NCBI GenBank assembly: GCA_036362985.1
Contig: JAYGXS010000008.1
Coordinates: forward strand, 15,351,100-15,415,099
Length of the DNA stretch: 64,000 nucleotides
Reading direction: 5' to 3'
Origin: Ligula intestinalis
Lineage: Eukaryota > Platyhelminthes > Cestoda > Diphyllobothriidea > Diphyllobothriidae
Shown: piece by piece, positions 44,405-55,654 of the stretch
How the letters are laid out: every line of letters starts with the position of its first letter
Position numbering within the stretch: position 1 is the first letter of the stretch
The notes under the pieces: model-generated
Told to the model about the DNA's origin: nothing
What the model saw: only the letters and a program-made list of their open reading frames with translations
The model's database searches: none
Made by a program: the position numbers and the translations under genes

Positions 44405-44470
44405 CTCGTTGTCACTGTGGGGAGGAGGGGGGAGGAAGGGGGGTGGGGGGTAGGTTGGGGGAGTTGAGAT
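44405..44470 (+). repeat. G-rich tract (C-rich in the sense of the minus-strand PLE)
   Basis: There are at least six runs of four or more Gs in 60 bp, a strong quadruplex pattern. It lies directly downstream of the stop of the minus-strand PLE ORF, so in that element's RNA it is a C-rich 3' UTR. Confidence 0.75.
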
Positions 44471-44477
44471 CAGAGTG

Positions 44478-45374
44478 TCAACGTCTAGACGGCCCGGCGT
44501 CCAGGACCGCCGATAAGGTGTGCGTGGCTGGACTTGGGACTTGGTCGTCTCTGCGGGGGCCCGTTTCCGAGGCCTGTGGTCCGCTGTGGGTGGCCATGTT
44601 ACCTAGTTTCGCCCATGGCAACTGGGACGCCGCGACGAAATTCTTTTGGGCACATAGCAGCGGTCTGCGTAGCCTGATGGCGGCCGCCTCTGCCGTCGCC
44701 AACAGACGCTGTCCGAGGAGTTTTGAGTAGCTTGAAGGCACCTTGTAAATCACTTGGAAGGCCTCTTTGGCATCCACGCGATGGTTCGAGTCCACCAGGT
44801 GCGCTAAGATTGAACTGTTAACACCTTTAAGTTGGCCCTTCCCTAACCATGCGGGTATGTGTTCCCTTACTCTTTTGGACAAGCGCCGGCTCGTGCGACC
44901 AATATATCCTGCCCCACAGGAACAGGTAAATGAATATATGCACATTGAGGTGGTCTGGGCTGGCAGTTTATCCTTAATCTCTCCGTATAAGATGGGAGTA
45001 GTCGAGAACAATACATGGGCGTTGGCTGCTGGGAAGGTAGTTGCTACGGCTTGACTCAGGCGCCTCCTTAGTAGTTCGCTTGGTCCATCCCCTTGAAATG
45101 GGACTCTGATGAAGATTCGTTTCTTCTCCACTGTTAATACTGAGGGCTTTGGCGGCCTTTCAGCCATGTTTTTAGCGATAAATCGACAAGGATACCCATT
45201 TTGTCGAAACACGCCTTCAACAATCTCAAGCTCCTCTTCAATGCTATCAGTCGAGCAAATCCGCTTCGCCCTTTGCGTCAAACACCGTACTAAATTGCGT
45301 TTGAAGTTCAACGGTATGAAACTAGCGAAATTGATGTATTGCCCGGACCACGTCTTCTTCCGATATACCCTACG
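44478..45374 (-). pseudogene. PLE (subfamily 2), linker and GIY-YIG endonuclease, long intact frame
   Basis: A 318-codon frame is open on the minus strand. Its first 20 or so codons lie in the neighbouring element and are accidental. The PLE part begins RVYRKKTWSGQYINFASFIP (the conserved YRKxT block after the RT), then CLTQRAKRICS, ELEIVEGVFRQNGYPCRF, CIYSFTCSCGAGYIGRTSRRL (GIY-YIG core with the CxC), REHIPAWLGKG, SSILAHLVDSNH (catalytic-region helix), a long C-terminal helix (LATAEAAAIRLRRPLL) and a low-complexity end. The RT is missing. It has no internal stop, unlike its neighbour. It differs clearly from the subfamily of fragments A and C. Confidence 0.85.
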
Positions 45375-45403
45375 TTGAATGCTCCGTAGGGTATATCGGA
45401 AGA
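45356..45403. repeat. Perfect 19-bp palindrome at a head-to-head PLE junction
   Basis: The left arm 45,356-45,374 (TCTTCCGATATACCCTACG) is followed by a 10-base loop and the exact inverse at 45,385-45,403. The left arm is the start of the minus-strand element. The right arm is an inverted extra copy sitting at the start of the plus-strand element. Confidence 0.95.
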
Positions 45404-46523
45404 TGAAAATCCTATCGATATTCCGAAAGAACACGTGTTGGACATGCTAAAGCTCTGTCTCAAGAACTACTGTCACTTTGATGGCAAGTACTATCAGCAG
45501 GTGAAGGGTACCCCAATGGGCTCGCCAATATCGGGGCTACTGGCCGAGCTAGTCTTACAGAGACTAGAAGAGGAGGTTTTTCGAGCTGTAGAACCAAAAT
45601 TGTGGCTCCGCTACGTAGACGACACATTCGTCATCATGAAGACTTGCGATGTCGAACGGCTGCACCAGAGTCTAAATAGGGTCTTCTCAGAAATACAATT
45701 TACCCGCGAAGAAGCAACAGGAGACACCCTCCCATTCCTTGACGTGAGGATACAAAGACTCGCAGATGGCAAACTCGCAACAAGCGTCTACTGAAAGGAC
45801 TCCACTGCAGAAATCATCCTTAACTATAGGAGTAACCACCCTGCGGCCCATAAAAGAAGCTGTGTCCGCACTCTTTTCCAACGGGCCCACCGTTATTGCA
45901 GTAACGATGCTTTGCTCAAGAGAGAACTAACGTACTTGTACAAATTTTTCCGGGCCAATGGATATCCGACAAGCTTTGTCAAGAATTGCCTTAGGCGTCG
46001 GGGTCAAGCACAAAACTTCCCTCCCAACGATGTTACATTGCCACAAAAATTTTATTCTCTACCCTACATGAATGGAGTATCTGAAACCATCTCTCGGCAA
46101 CTAAGTCGCTTTGGCATCACCGTTGCCCACAAGCCCACAACCTCACTGCGCACAAGCTTATGTCGAGTAAAGGACGCTCTACCCGTGGGACAACTAAGTA
46201 ACGTCGTTTATCGTATACCGTGTGCTGGTTGCCCTTGCGTTTATATTGGTCAAACAGGCCGACGCCTTGAGACTCTCATAAACGAACACAAGTCAGCCGT
46301 TCGCCTACGGAACCACTTATCACTCGTATTTGCACACTCCATTGAGTGTGATCACCGCTTCAATTGGGATGCCACCGACGTGATCGCAATGGCTAATACG
46401 CGACAAGCGAGAGAATTCCTTGAAGCTTGGCGCTCGAATCCGGCTAGTATAAACAGGCACGTAGAGCTTGACTCACACTATACCGGGTTTCGTGCATGGT
46501 CTACTAATTTGGACACAGCCTGA
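45404..46523 (+). pseudogene. PLE (subfamily 3), reverse transcriptase palm plus GIY-YIG endonuclease, one stop
   Basis: This is the best-preserved PLE coding region here. It enters inside the RT palm (VLDMLKLCLKNYCHF), then KGTPMGSPISGLLAEL (motif B), WLRYVDDTFVI (catalytic aspartates at 45,618-45,623), LPFLDVRI and SVY. A TGA follows at 45,792-45,794, where relatives have Arg. The same frame continues: HPAAHKRSCVRTL, ELTYLYKFFRANGYPTSF, FYSLPYMNGVSETI, VAHKPTTSLR, NVVYRIPCAGCPCVYIGQTGRRLE, INEHKSAV, FLEAWRSNPASINRH and the end at 46,523. It is 5' truncated: palm motif A and the fingers are missing. The single nonsense change may be recent. Confidence 0.9.
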
Positions 46524-46579
46524 AACAACAACTGGCTCTCTGTGCCCGGTCAAGTGGAATTTCTCTGACTCTTTACCAG

Positions 46580-46726
46580 CCCCCCCCTTCCCTCGAACAC
46601 GCGGCCCATAGTCCAAACGCTAACACCCCCCCCTCCCCTCACTAGCACAACCTATCGCCGCGGGTGTCACGTCACCATAACCCTTCCACCCAATCCCCCC
46701 CTTTCCCTCCCCCGTCCGTTGTAACC
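46580..46726 (+). repeat. C-rich tract downstream of the plus-strand PLE
   Basis: There are runs of seven or eight Cs at 46,580, 46,626 and 46,695 and several CCCTCCC blocks. It lies in the 3' UTR position of the element, mirroring the tract beside the minus-strand PLE. Confidence 0.7.
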
Positions 46727-46739
46727 TCTGCCTCCAAAA

Positions 46740-47984
46740 CATCTAGTGCGACATTCCCAGCCCTCACTTTTAATTGAGTCTGACGACGAACACGTGATAC
46801 TTGTTCGAAAATTCACGAGTACAACTCGATTTTCCGAAGATCTTCTTTCTTTTCATGTCATGTTAGTTCTCGCACTTTGTTTCATCGTCCTTCGTGAAGA
46901 CAGGCACATGAAACCCGAGATCCAGTGACCATAGGTGACCTAATCTCCTCACGCCTGCTCAATCACGTTGTGGAGCCAGGGCGCCAGAGTGTGTAAAAAA
47001 ACACTTGTGCATTTCAGGACGAATACCGTTCTCTCGCGGCGTCTCGCTGTTGTGAAGCTCCAGAGCTGAGGAGAGCGAGGGTGTGCAGAGTTGAGCCTCA
47101 AAGTTAAGATGGCGCTCAAAGTGTTCACACACTCGCATGACCTTGGACGGTTCGTCAGCCCTAAAGCTGCCACTCACATCGTGCACACAGTCACCCGCTG
47201 CAGGGAGTTTTCCACTAACTGAGCGGGGCATTGCGTAGACTTTTTGCGTGTCCTCAATATTTGAGGTCTGCTCCATTGAGGTCACTAATGCAGCTCCATG
47301 CTGCTATCAAGCATCCGTAGTTAGCTTTCTCAACATATTTCTGCGATTTGTGAAAGGCGTAGTCTCTGTGAGACCTGGCTTGAGTCGTCTGAGCAAAAAC
47401 CACAAAAAACGTTTTCGGATAAATTACTTCGGCAGTATTGACCGAATCCTAGATTAATGACTTTACTGATGACTACTGGCTGCTGCGTTCTCTGTCAGCT
47501 TGGATCATAAAAGGAGACCAGAATGCTGTGCTGTGAGCCTCGGTGATGCTTGTTTGTTGAATTTCTACGACATGAATTCCCCCTGCATGTGATAATTTTG
47601 TCGTGGGTTCGAACGAGAACATGATACGACGAACGGGCATTATCACCTTCTGCGTCATGCATCGATCGGCAATCGGGAAGCTAGCTGCGTAATCTTGTAA
47701 ACAATAGCTTAGCCGATATAACTGGCTATGTGGGCGTCGTTTGAAGATAAGGTCAACAGACGTTTTGTACCGATACTTGGAGCACGTGTTGGTAATAAGC
47801 TGTTCAACCTTCTCTCACTATCGTTGCAACGAGAGCCAAGTTCAAACCGGCTAATAAGATGGTTCTTTCAAGAGTTCCCGGATCAAGTCCTGTCATTCCA
47901 TTCCTCACGAACTGTCAGAATATCACGGCAAGGAAAAGTTTTCATTGCCAATAGAATTAAACATGCGAGTTCCAGGAAGCAGTT
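46740..47984. other. 1.2 kb with no recognisable gene
   Basis: Overlapping open frames of about 75-108 codons on the minus strand near 47.0-47.3 kb show no motif. Confidence 0.4.
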
Positions 47985-48062
47985 AAGAAGAAGAAGAAGA
48001 AGAGGAAGAAGAAGAACGTCAGGGCAATAAACCTCTTGATCCAGTGAACGCTTCTTCTTCCG
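47985..48062 (+). repeat. (AAG)n microsatellite fused to a PLE tail end
   Basis: AAG units at 47,985-48,016 are followed by ACGTCAGGGCAATAAACC, GATCCAGTGAACG and CTTCTTCTTCC, the last section of the PLE tail. Confidence 0.65.
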
Positions 48063-48880
48063 AAATACTTTTATCCAATGCATGCAGTCTCGAGTAAATG
48101 GTTCATTCATCGCGCCCATTCGAAGCTAATGTTAGTGCGTAGGCAGAGACGATAAGATGGTTGTGAAATTACTTTGTCATCGTGCGCAAACCAGTGACTG
48201 GTTGCCATGCAAGTTTGATTTGTTCCGAGGAGTTGCTCACCACCTGGTACTTAGAGGAGAGTTTTGTGGGCATGTAGAATTGGATTTTAGCTCCGAAGTC
48301 ACGGTTTCATGAGTTCCTACATTTAGACATCAGCAGACATCCACATCGTGCTGGTAAAGACTGCGCTCCATCAATCTTTGGGCAGTAGGGCACAGGAATG
48401 TTAGTAACTTCTACCATCCGCCACAGTGAGCCTGTCTCCGATTGAGTAGTCCAACTCACGCTGGACCAGGATATTGAAACCTGACCGTTTGCATGGATGA
48501 CGAAGGACTAATAAGAATAATATTTCATGGCGTTTCTAAGGATGTTTTGAGTACAGGCAAGTTCCTAACAGCAACTCAGATTGTTTTTCTTTCGAGGTCA
48601 TCTATTCTATACCCTAACCACAAGGCAGTGGTGACAAACCAACTAATTAAGTGGTCACTATGTTACAGCGCTATCATGCAGTAGTCCTCTGCGCCCTTGT
48701 AGCATTGTCGCTGCTAGTCCGCAACTGCTTATTCGCTGAAGCCCATTCCAGTATCCACCGAGTAGTCAACAGCCAGGCTAACAGACAACCAGTCTACCAG
48801 GGGTAGCTCAGTAATTAGGACTTTTATGACCACCTACACAGGCCCAGAAACCACCCGCAATGCCCCAAATTCCGGAGAAA
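48063..48880. other. No gene recognised
   Basis: No motif or repeat was found, and open frames are under 65 codons. Confidence 0.4.
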
Positions 48881-49025
48881 TTAGGTTCAGTAGGAATGTA
48901 AGTGTTTGGGTGAAGGTTTTGATTACGGTTCGAGTTGAGATTAGGGGAAAGATTTTGTTAAGCAATAAGGTTGTGATTGAAGTTAAATGTAAAGTTAAGG
49001 TTATTGCTAGGGTTAAGGAAAGATA
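48881..49025 (+). repeat. Degenerate GGTT/TTAAGG-rich simple repeat
   Basis: It is a loose series of AAGGTT, AGGGTTAAGG and GATTAGGGG words. A short complementary patch (CCTAATATTAACTGTAACCC) is at 57.96 kb. It is too irregular to be telomeric repeat. Confidence 0.4.
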
Positions 49026-49612
49026 AGAGTGATTACGCAAGCTCCCTGGACCTAAACTATCTAGCTTGGCTTGATGCTGAAGCCGCGAGAAGTAACCTGC
49101 GTGTTATCTTCTACATTTAAATGCCGACATACCACGAGCTTTTTCACAATTGGGTCAAATAAATTAAGCAAATCTACCAAACCTCCTGAATAATACCCAA
49201 AGTTGTTTTTGTGGTTTTTGTTATTCAAGTTCATTTTATCTAGTGAGAGTTGTTTTTTGTTGATTCTAATTCCATTGCTACATATAAGACTAGAAGAAAT
49301 AATTTGGGGGAAGTTCACTTCGTTTTTAGCTTTTTTGCACACATTTCGCTGCTTCCCCAAGTTGAGGCTGCATTCCTAAAACAACCTTTACGTTCCTGGG
49401 CTTAGTGGTGTCTTAGGGATCTTATGTAACCTCCCAATTCTTTAAGAGCATGAATAAGATTTCAGTTTATTTCTAGCTGAAGGTAAGTGCTACGGATGGA
49501 ACAGGGGAATGCTTTCGCTTCATCAAGCCATCTGTTTTCAGTGGGCGGCACCTTTCTATCACCATGTTCAGTCTAGACAACCTTGAAACCCATCCTTATT
49601 GTAACCTCTGCT
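49026..49612. other. No gene recognised
   Basis: The 99-codon minus-strand frame at 49.06-49.36 kb has no known motif. Confidence 0.35.
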
Positions 49613-49805
49613 AGGAGTTTAATCACACTTTGGTCAAGTTACCCGCCCAGCCAATTGTGCGTACATAATTTGCAGTCTGACTGCTCAAGCAGGAATTTCT
49701 AAGCAAGTTATCTACAGTCTACCCGATGACTACCAAACGCATTTACTTAGAAAGGGGTTTTGCAGATCCTAATCCTTAATTTGACCCATTTGTGAAAAAA
49801 CGCAG
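49613..49805. repeat. Dispersed repeat family E, copy 2
   Basis: This is the partner of 2,607-2,830, with the same block order (AGTTTAATCACACTTTGG, TTACCCGCCCA, CAAGCAGGAA, TTTGACCCATTTGTGAAAAAAC). Confidence 0.6.
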
Positions 49806-51624
49806 CGGTCCTTTGTCAGTGAAGGTTCAATCGACGCTAGACTGATTGCTTACAAAGTCCTGCTTGGGCAATAAGCTTACTGTATCAGAATCGATGGCAA
49901 GTAGCCTGACCCAAGCGTGATTTAACTCGCAGCTTCCGGTGGGCCTTCGTTGCTCGGGTGCTTTGAACGTTGAACGTATCGAAGCATTCTTCTTGCTGAC
50001 GTGGGTTAGAATGAAACAGAAGCTGCCGAGGTCTGCACAACTGGGTCAAATACACACTACTAATTATTGTGCAGTATAACCACAAGATTGTTCAGTCACA
50101 TCAGGAGGCTGGCTTTTGAACGAGCTCCTTTATGGCCACCATCTGTAGAAATGGCTATTTAGGTAAAATGCATTTTGCTCGTTGGCGTTCTTTGACCTTA
50201 TATTTACCCAAACATTCATTCGAAGACAGTATATCTTGTCCTCATTTGGTAGCCGGCATGTTCCCTTGCCAGCAGTATTGGTCAGCTGACAGTACTAACC
50301 GCTAAACACCTGCCGGCAGGCCTCGAGAGTGAGCCACAGGGCATCACGGGACGAGGGAGTTCCGTTAGCGAGCGGTGGGCGTTCATCATCGAACCTCGTG
50401 TGTTGGCGGCGCTGGGAGGTCTCGTATGATCTGATAATGCACTCATTTTTGCCCAACGCAGAGACTTGGTATGCGAGCCTGCTTCGTGCAACATGAGGCC
50501 TCCCAGCTGCGCCTGAATGTCAAACATCAAGACTTCAGCGTCAACATATTGGCCGATTTCGCCAAGAGTTGTTTTAGAGGAGTCTTCAAGCTTTACAGTC
50601 CAGCAATTAACGATCCTTGAGAGCGGCGAGGACGATTTGGTGTTCTGGAGGACGATTAATTGCTCTCTGGTGCGCTGCCCCCCCCCCTGTCTGCATTAAC
50701 GAGGAAGCTGAGATAATTAGGCTTTTTCAGTAGAAATTTACTGGTTTCGAAACTGCATATGAAGCCACTATTAAGAGTGTTCTAGATGTCCTGTACCAGT
50801 TCACCTAGTAATGCCTCTGCTGCATAAGCAACCACAAACGTATTACCCGAGTAGACAATCCCTCTTTGTATATCCATGGGCATTGGGTCTATAACCTACT
50901 AGAAAGTGATCTTAGCCATTCCAACATCGTATGTTAGGTGAGTTTAACTTGAAGTAGCTTTTTTAAAGAATTACCCTTTGCAGCTTCAGTGAATTCTGCA
51001 TGACTTCTCCGACTTAAAATACGTTACACCATTTAGTGCACCATAAATTTGTATCTACAGTGTGTAGAAGCTACTGCCAATTCCCACAACAGCATTTACT
51101 TCCAGTGAATAGTCAACTCACACAATCTCGACTTTTGGCTGGACTGTTAGTGTCACAGTCGACGTGATGTAGCTTATAACTTTCCATACAGCCCCCTGCA
51201 TTGCAAACCAAACCCATCGGCACCGTCAGAAAGCCATTTTTTCTTGCGTGGGCTGCCTTCGGGTGCGATATATGCCTCAAAAACGTTTCAGTATCGGATA
51301 CGTACATTTTAAACTTCTCGTGGCAGTCCACTGCCGCTGACATCAGCGCCCCCACCACCGTTGATGCATGCCGTCTTCAATTGTCAGGTCTTGTTTGCTC
51401 AGGTGTGATAACCCCTCCCCACGCGCGTGACAGGATCATCGGTGGTATATGCCGCCTTGACGTCGACCGATATTCCCCCCTCCACCGACTGCTTGCAGCC
51501 ATGCTTACCTTGCATCTGGATGAAAAGGCAAAATGGCCGACAGGGCGGGTGACAGGACGCACCGGAAGAGACATTTCACAACACCTACTTGCAAAGCCTC
51601 TTCTTCTGTCAGGTAACTTTGGTC
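49806..51624. other. 1.8 kb with no recognisable gene
   Basis: The longest frame (51,201-51,647, 148 codons, plus) has an unremarkable composition and no motif. I cannot call it a gene. Confidence 0.4.
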
Positions 51625-52005
51625 CAATCCACAATCTGTCTCCCTGACTTCTGACTTGGGAACCTTGGTGTTATCAACCTCTCGAAACTCGCTCAGGCAT
51701 ATTTTCCCTACTCGGCACTTTGCTGCAATTCCTGTCTAAAAATACGCTGCGAGCGCAGCCCTCCGATAAGGAAATTCCAGCGACCTCCAGACGTGTACAG
51801 GTTTGTTGTTTTGAAGGCCACTGGAGTTTAATTTAGCGCCCACACACTAGCTTGCACTGGTTATCCAATTACCTACTACGCCCCTACTTTGATGTTCTAG
51901 AGATCCGACGTCATGCAAAGTTGAAGACTGTCGGCTGTTACAAGTGATTCACCATCAGAAAGAGCGTCACATTTTTCTAGGAGCGTAACTGTTAATTTTT
52001 GGTTT
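51625..52005 (+). repeat. Duplicated segment, copy 1
   Basis: It matches 52,645-53,045 in ordered blocks: CTGACTTGGGAACCTTGGTG, ACACTAGCTTGCACTGG, CACCTACTACGC-like TTACCTACTACGCCCC, AAGTTGAAG and GTGATTCACCATCAGAAAG. The copies are diverged. It has no ORF. Confidence 0.6.
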
Positions 52006-52644
52006 CACCAAGTATATTAGCATCCTTTTCTTAAAACACCCTTCAGTTCACTGCTGCACTATTAGGTCACCAGTCTGATCGAGTTTGAACAAGAACTGTG
52101 TGCACATGTCCGCATCCTCTGTCAGGGTCTGCGGTTTACTAAACCGATGATTACGCACAACAGTCAAGTACAATTTGTCTTCATCTGACCTCCTATTGAG
52201 TTTCAAATCAATCAAAAGTCTATCAAACAAAAGAATACAAAGAATGAAATATGCGTCCCCGTCGATTTTCTGCTAGAATTGATTTGAAAAGTCTATCTGA
52301 CAAACATGTGTTTTCGGTAATTCACTATCAGGCCGGTACAACGGCATGGATACTTAAAATAGTACGGTTGGGCAGGGTTGCTGTAGCCTCAGGATTACAA
52401 CTATCTGTTTTCACGCCGCCCGCATGACGGAATCGGCATGTAGAGGTCATTGCGCTGGGGGAGGGAAGCCATTGAGATAGGTTGCCAGCATTGGTCATGG
52501 GTCGAGTACGTGAAATGACAATTATCGCCACTTGCATTGATTGATCACCTGCCATGAGGGGGTGGGGGCGATATGCGAGCGCTATCTAGCGTCGGTGTCG
52601 GACAGGGAAGTGATGGGGCCTGCATTAGCAGGTAGAGTTGGCCC
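52006..52644. other. Spacer between duplicated segments, no gene recognised
   Basis: Only short frames are present. Confidence 0.35.
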
Positions 52645-53045
52645 AAAACAGTCTGTCTTCCCTGTTCCTGACTTGGGAACCTTCGTGTTGTCTAGAACTC
52701 ACTTCAGCCTCTCCTCCCACCTCCGCTCTCTGCGGCCATTCAGGCAGTATATATGACTGACCAAATCAACGCAGCAAACGCAGTTCCCCGATGACAAAAA
52801 TTTTAATAGCCTGCAGAGGTTTACTGCAGTATACAAACTGAATTCCACTGGCATGTTGTCTCCCGCCCATACACTGGTATACGCTGGTGTCAATCTGGGT
52901 TATCCCATCACCTACTACGCGCCTGCTTTATAATCACAAGATCAGACTCTATGACAAGTTGAAGGCAGTTGGCTGGTACATGTGATTAATCAGCAGAAAG
53001 GACATTGCATTGTTTTTCAGGGGGCGTGATTGTTTCTTTTTCAAG
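52645..53045 (+). repeat. Duplicated segment, copy 2
   Basis: This is the partner of 51,625-52,005 (CTGACTTGGGAACCTTCGTG, ATCACCTACTACGCGCC, AAGTTGAAGGCAG, GTGATTAATCAGCAGAAAGG). It ends just before a PLE copy. Confidence 0.6.
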
Positions 53046-53109
53046 TAACAAAAAATCCTGTGAGAGAATTCAGAAGGACAATTGGCGAGCATAGGTAAGC
53101 TTTCAATAA

Positions 53110-54480
53110 ATTCTCATCAGGCCTGATCGCTGAAGTGGTCCTTCAACAAAATGAGCACTTCGTGCTCACCAAGTAGCAACGGAATTTTTGGGCTCGTTAT
53201 GTTGAGAACACTTTCTTTATTTAAAGCAAAGCTTCCCAGGTGAAAATTTGTAGATTGCCATCTACAAACTTTCGCCATTATCAAAATAGAAGACGCAGAA
53301 GTGAGCACTGAAACAATATTGCTTCTTCGTCTTCCGAACTGCTTCCTGGAACCCTCATCTGCAATTCTTTTGTCAAAAGTTCTGACATTAAGCACCTCAA
53401 GGATGTGGTTAACTCGATTGACCCAAATATCCAATTCACGATGGAAGTGGAAAGAAATAAGTACTTTCCTTCCTTGATGTCCTTGTGCGTCGTTGTTCAA
53501 CAAGACTACTGCAAACCACAGTATTCAGAAAAGCCACCAGCACGAAAAAAATACTCAACTTCAAAAACAAGCACCCTCTGTCTCACAAAGGCAGCTGCAT
53601 TCGTACCTCTTTCCAAAGAGGTGAAAAGTGCGGAACAAAAACAACTCCTCGTGACCTCTTTCGAGCTTATAGTTACCCAAATTCTTTTAGCAATCAAAGC
53701 AAGCGCCGAGTAAACAGATGACGGGAAGCAAAAAAAAACAATCCGGAGTCTAGAGGACAATTTCTTACACAAGAGGAGTCTCTAAAGCAGTCTTCGGACT
53801 GTTACAACCCGCCGGGGTAGAGATAGCCCATCAACATAAGGGGACAATATGCCGCCGTGTGATGCAACCCAAATGCAGACTGCCACCTGCTGAAACCTGC
53901 GCGGTCACCTACAGAACACGTTGCAAAGACGGAAACTGCAATTATGTTGGAGAAACAGGGCGCAAATTCCAAGTCCGTCTACACGAAAACAAAGCGATGG
54001 CTCAGAGAATAGACTTAAGCTCACAGCTTCCAACACATATTGGAGAGACCGACCACAACTTCAAGATTCAAAGAGCGACCATATTAGTCCGAGGAACTTC
54101 AAAAGCGGAGGGACTGACGCTTGAGGCATGGTAGTCAGACGCCAACTCTGTCAACGGGCATCTGGACCTGCCCACGGCCGACAAAGCCCTACGCCATTTC
54201 GTGAGTAAAGGACAGGACAAGGTCAAACCGAAGTCAAGATTTGCAAACAAAGACGACCCTGTGCAGAAACCACCGGAAAAGGGAGCAGCATTATCAGCAC
54301 CCTCTACCGTGGGAACAAAACAGAGCACCAACTGACTTAAAGATATGCTAAAATCCATACGGGGGGCCAAGCAGCGAACGGAGAAAAATCAATCAGCCCA
54401 CGACCAGCACGTTCAGCCACAACTTTAATTTGTGTATAGATAAATTAAGCTTACGCTTTGACAAAGGAAAGCCGGCTCAG
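53110..54480 (+). pseudogene. PLE (subfamily 4), decayed RT, linker and GIY-YIG endonuclease
   Basis: Traces of the RT are seen as SGLIAEVVLQQ, then RYVENTFFI (the YVDD box altered to YVEN). A 160-bp disturbed stretch follows, then IKHLKDVVNSIDPNIQFTMEVE. In other frames it continues FKNKHPLSHKGSCIRT, then VEIAHQHKGTICRR, then an open frame VTYRTRCKDGNCNYVGETGRKFQVRLHENK, PTHIGETDHNF, LTLEAW, a stop, SDANSVNGHLDLPTAD and a basic low-complexity end near 54,335. The YVGET nuclease motif is well kept while the RT is badly damaged. Confidence 0.75.
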
Positions 54481-54639
54481 CTGTCCGAAACGTCAAAAAA
54501 CCAACAACTTCATTCCGGTGAGCAAAACATGGTCTATGATCCTAGTTTTTTTCACATTTCACACAGGTAACCGAGAAGTCGCACCCGTAGAGAAGGGTAG
54601 GTAGATCGGATGCACGGTACACGCGAACCTTCGTGGCAA

Positions 54640-54790
54640 TTAAAATATTGCGTCAGGTCTATAGGCACTTTCTACGGCTTGAGAAAACTCTAGGAGCTGC
54701 ATAGATTCGGGAGCCAGTATCATTGTTACTTTGTCCATTCGGCAGCAATTTCCTTCCCGGGTATTTACACAGTCTAATTATTCAAGTAGA
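54640..54790 (+). repeat. Unclassified repeat D, copy 2
   Basis: CAGGTCTATAGGCACTTTCTACGG, AGATTCGGG, TTCGGCAGCAATTTCCTTCCCGGG; partner of 43,946-44,115. Confidence 0.6.
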
Positions 54791-54999
54791 CAGCCAATAA
54801 TCTCCAGAGGTTTCTTCTCCTGGGCAAGGCTGCAGCATGAAAACACTTTTGCTTTCCCAGCGTTGATGGAAAAACCTTTTTCCCCATGAAAAGGTTAAGA
54901 GATGTCGACATGTTTACCTCCTTACTTCTCTAACATTTTCTAATCATCCATCTTATCTGAACCATTAGGTTAGCATCCGTATTCGAGATTGGTGGTAAA

Positions 55000-55205
55000 G
55001 ATTTGCCCAATTCATATGCAATCCTGAGAGTCAATTTGGCCAAAGCAAGTCGTCACTTGAGGTACGGGCAGGCCATCACCTCATCGTACGCTAACAGCGG
55101 GGAGCCAGACGGACGAGCATTCATCACGCCCGAGCTCACCACCCGTGACGAAAGTTCAACAGGTCAGAGCCCGCGTGCCGTCCAACAAGCAGTCCACGCA
55201 TAAGA
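55000..55205 (+). pseudogene. PLE fragment, extreme C-terminus (subfamily of fragment A)
   Basis: ILRVNLAKASRHLRYGQAI, SSYANSGEPDGRAF and TTRDESSTGQSPRAVQQAVHA match the C-terminus of fragment A (1.1-1.3 kb) closely at the DNA level. It is 5' truncated within the nuclease tail. Confidence 0.85.
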
Positions 55206-55390
55206 AGGCAATTAACGTTAATTGTCGCTGTATGCTTGCAGAAATGATTGTATAAATACTGCAAACTTCTGTGCATGCTTAACCTGTTTTCTGCTACTCA
55301 TGTCTCTGATGACGAAGCCGCGATGGATATCAAAACGTCAGGCGAATAAACATATTATCCCAGCCATCGAGCCTTCTTCTTATTCTTCTC
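55206..55390 (+). repeat. 3' tail of the 55 kb PLE fragment
   Basis: TTAACGTTAATTGTCGCTG, ATAAATACTGCAAAC, the hammerhead-like core, GTCAGGCGAATAAAC, CCAGCCATCGAG and a TTCTTCTT end. It is nearly the same as the tail at 1.3-1.49 kb. Confidence 0.8.
55255..55345 (+). ncRNA. Candidate hammerhead ribozyme, likely inactivated
   Basis: CTGATGA at 55,306-55,312 is intact. The downstream core reads CAAAAC (55,331-55,336) where fragment A has CGAAAC, so the invariant G is lost. The putative cleavage triplet is TTC instead of GTC. Confidence 0.4.
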
Positions 55391-55654
55391 GATTAGCGGT
55401 ATCATTAAATAGAAATTTGGCTCGCTTTTACTGGAAGGGCTGGCCACCTGCACCCTCCCTATGATACTGATTCCTATGCCAAGGCAACGTTTCAGCACAG
55501 AATATGGGCACGGCAGGTCAGTACCTTTGTCTATGGACTGTGGGCCTGCGAGTCATGATTCAATTGTGGGACCACCAATTATAATGACAAGGAGCTACAC
55601 TTCCGAGTAATGATCACGCCAACGTTTAACATGGATGGTTAAGGAGAAGATGAC
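55391..55654. other. No gene recognised
   Basis: This is a gap between two opposed PLE tails. I see no motif in it. Confidence 0.35.

Noticed and set aside
48881..49025. Interstitial telomere repeat
   Set aside because: GGGTTA-like words are irregular, with no run of perfect hexamers.
51201..51647. 148-codon open frame as a possible gene
   Set aside because: No motif, no splice context and no second copy. Length alone is not enough in a 64-kb window.
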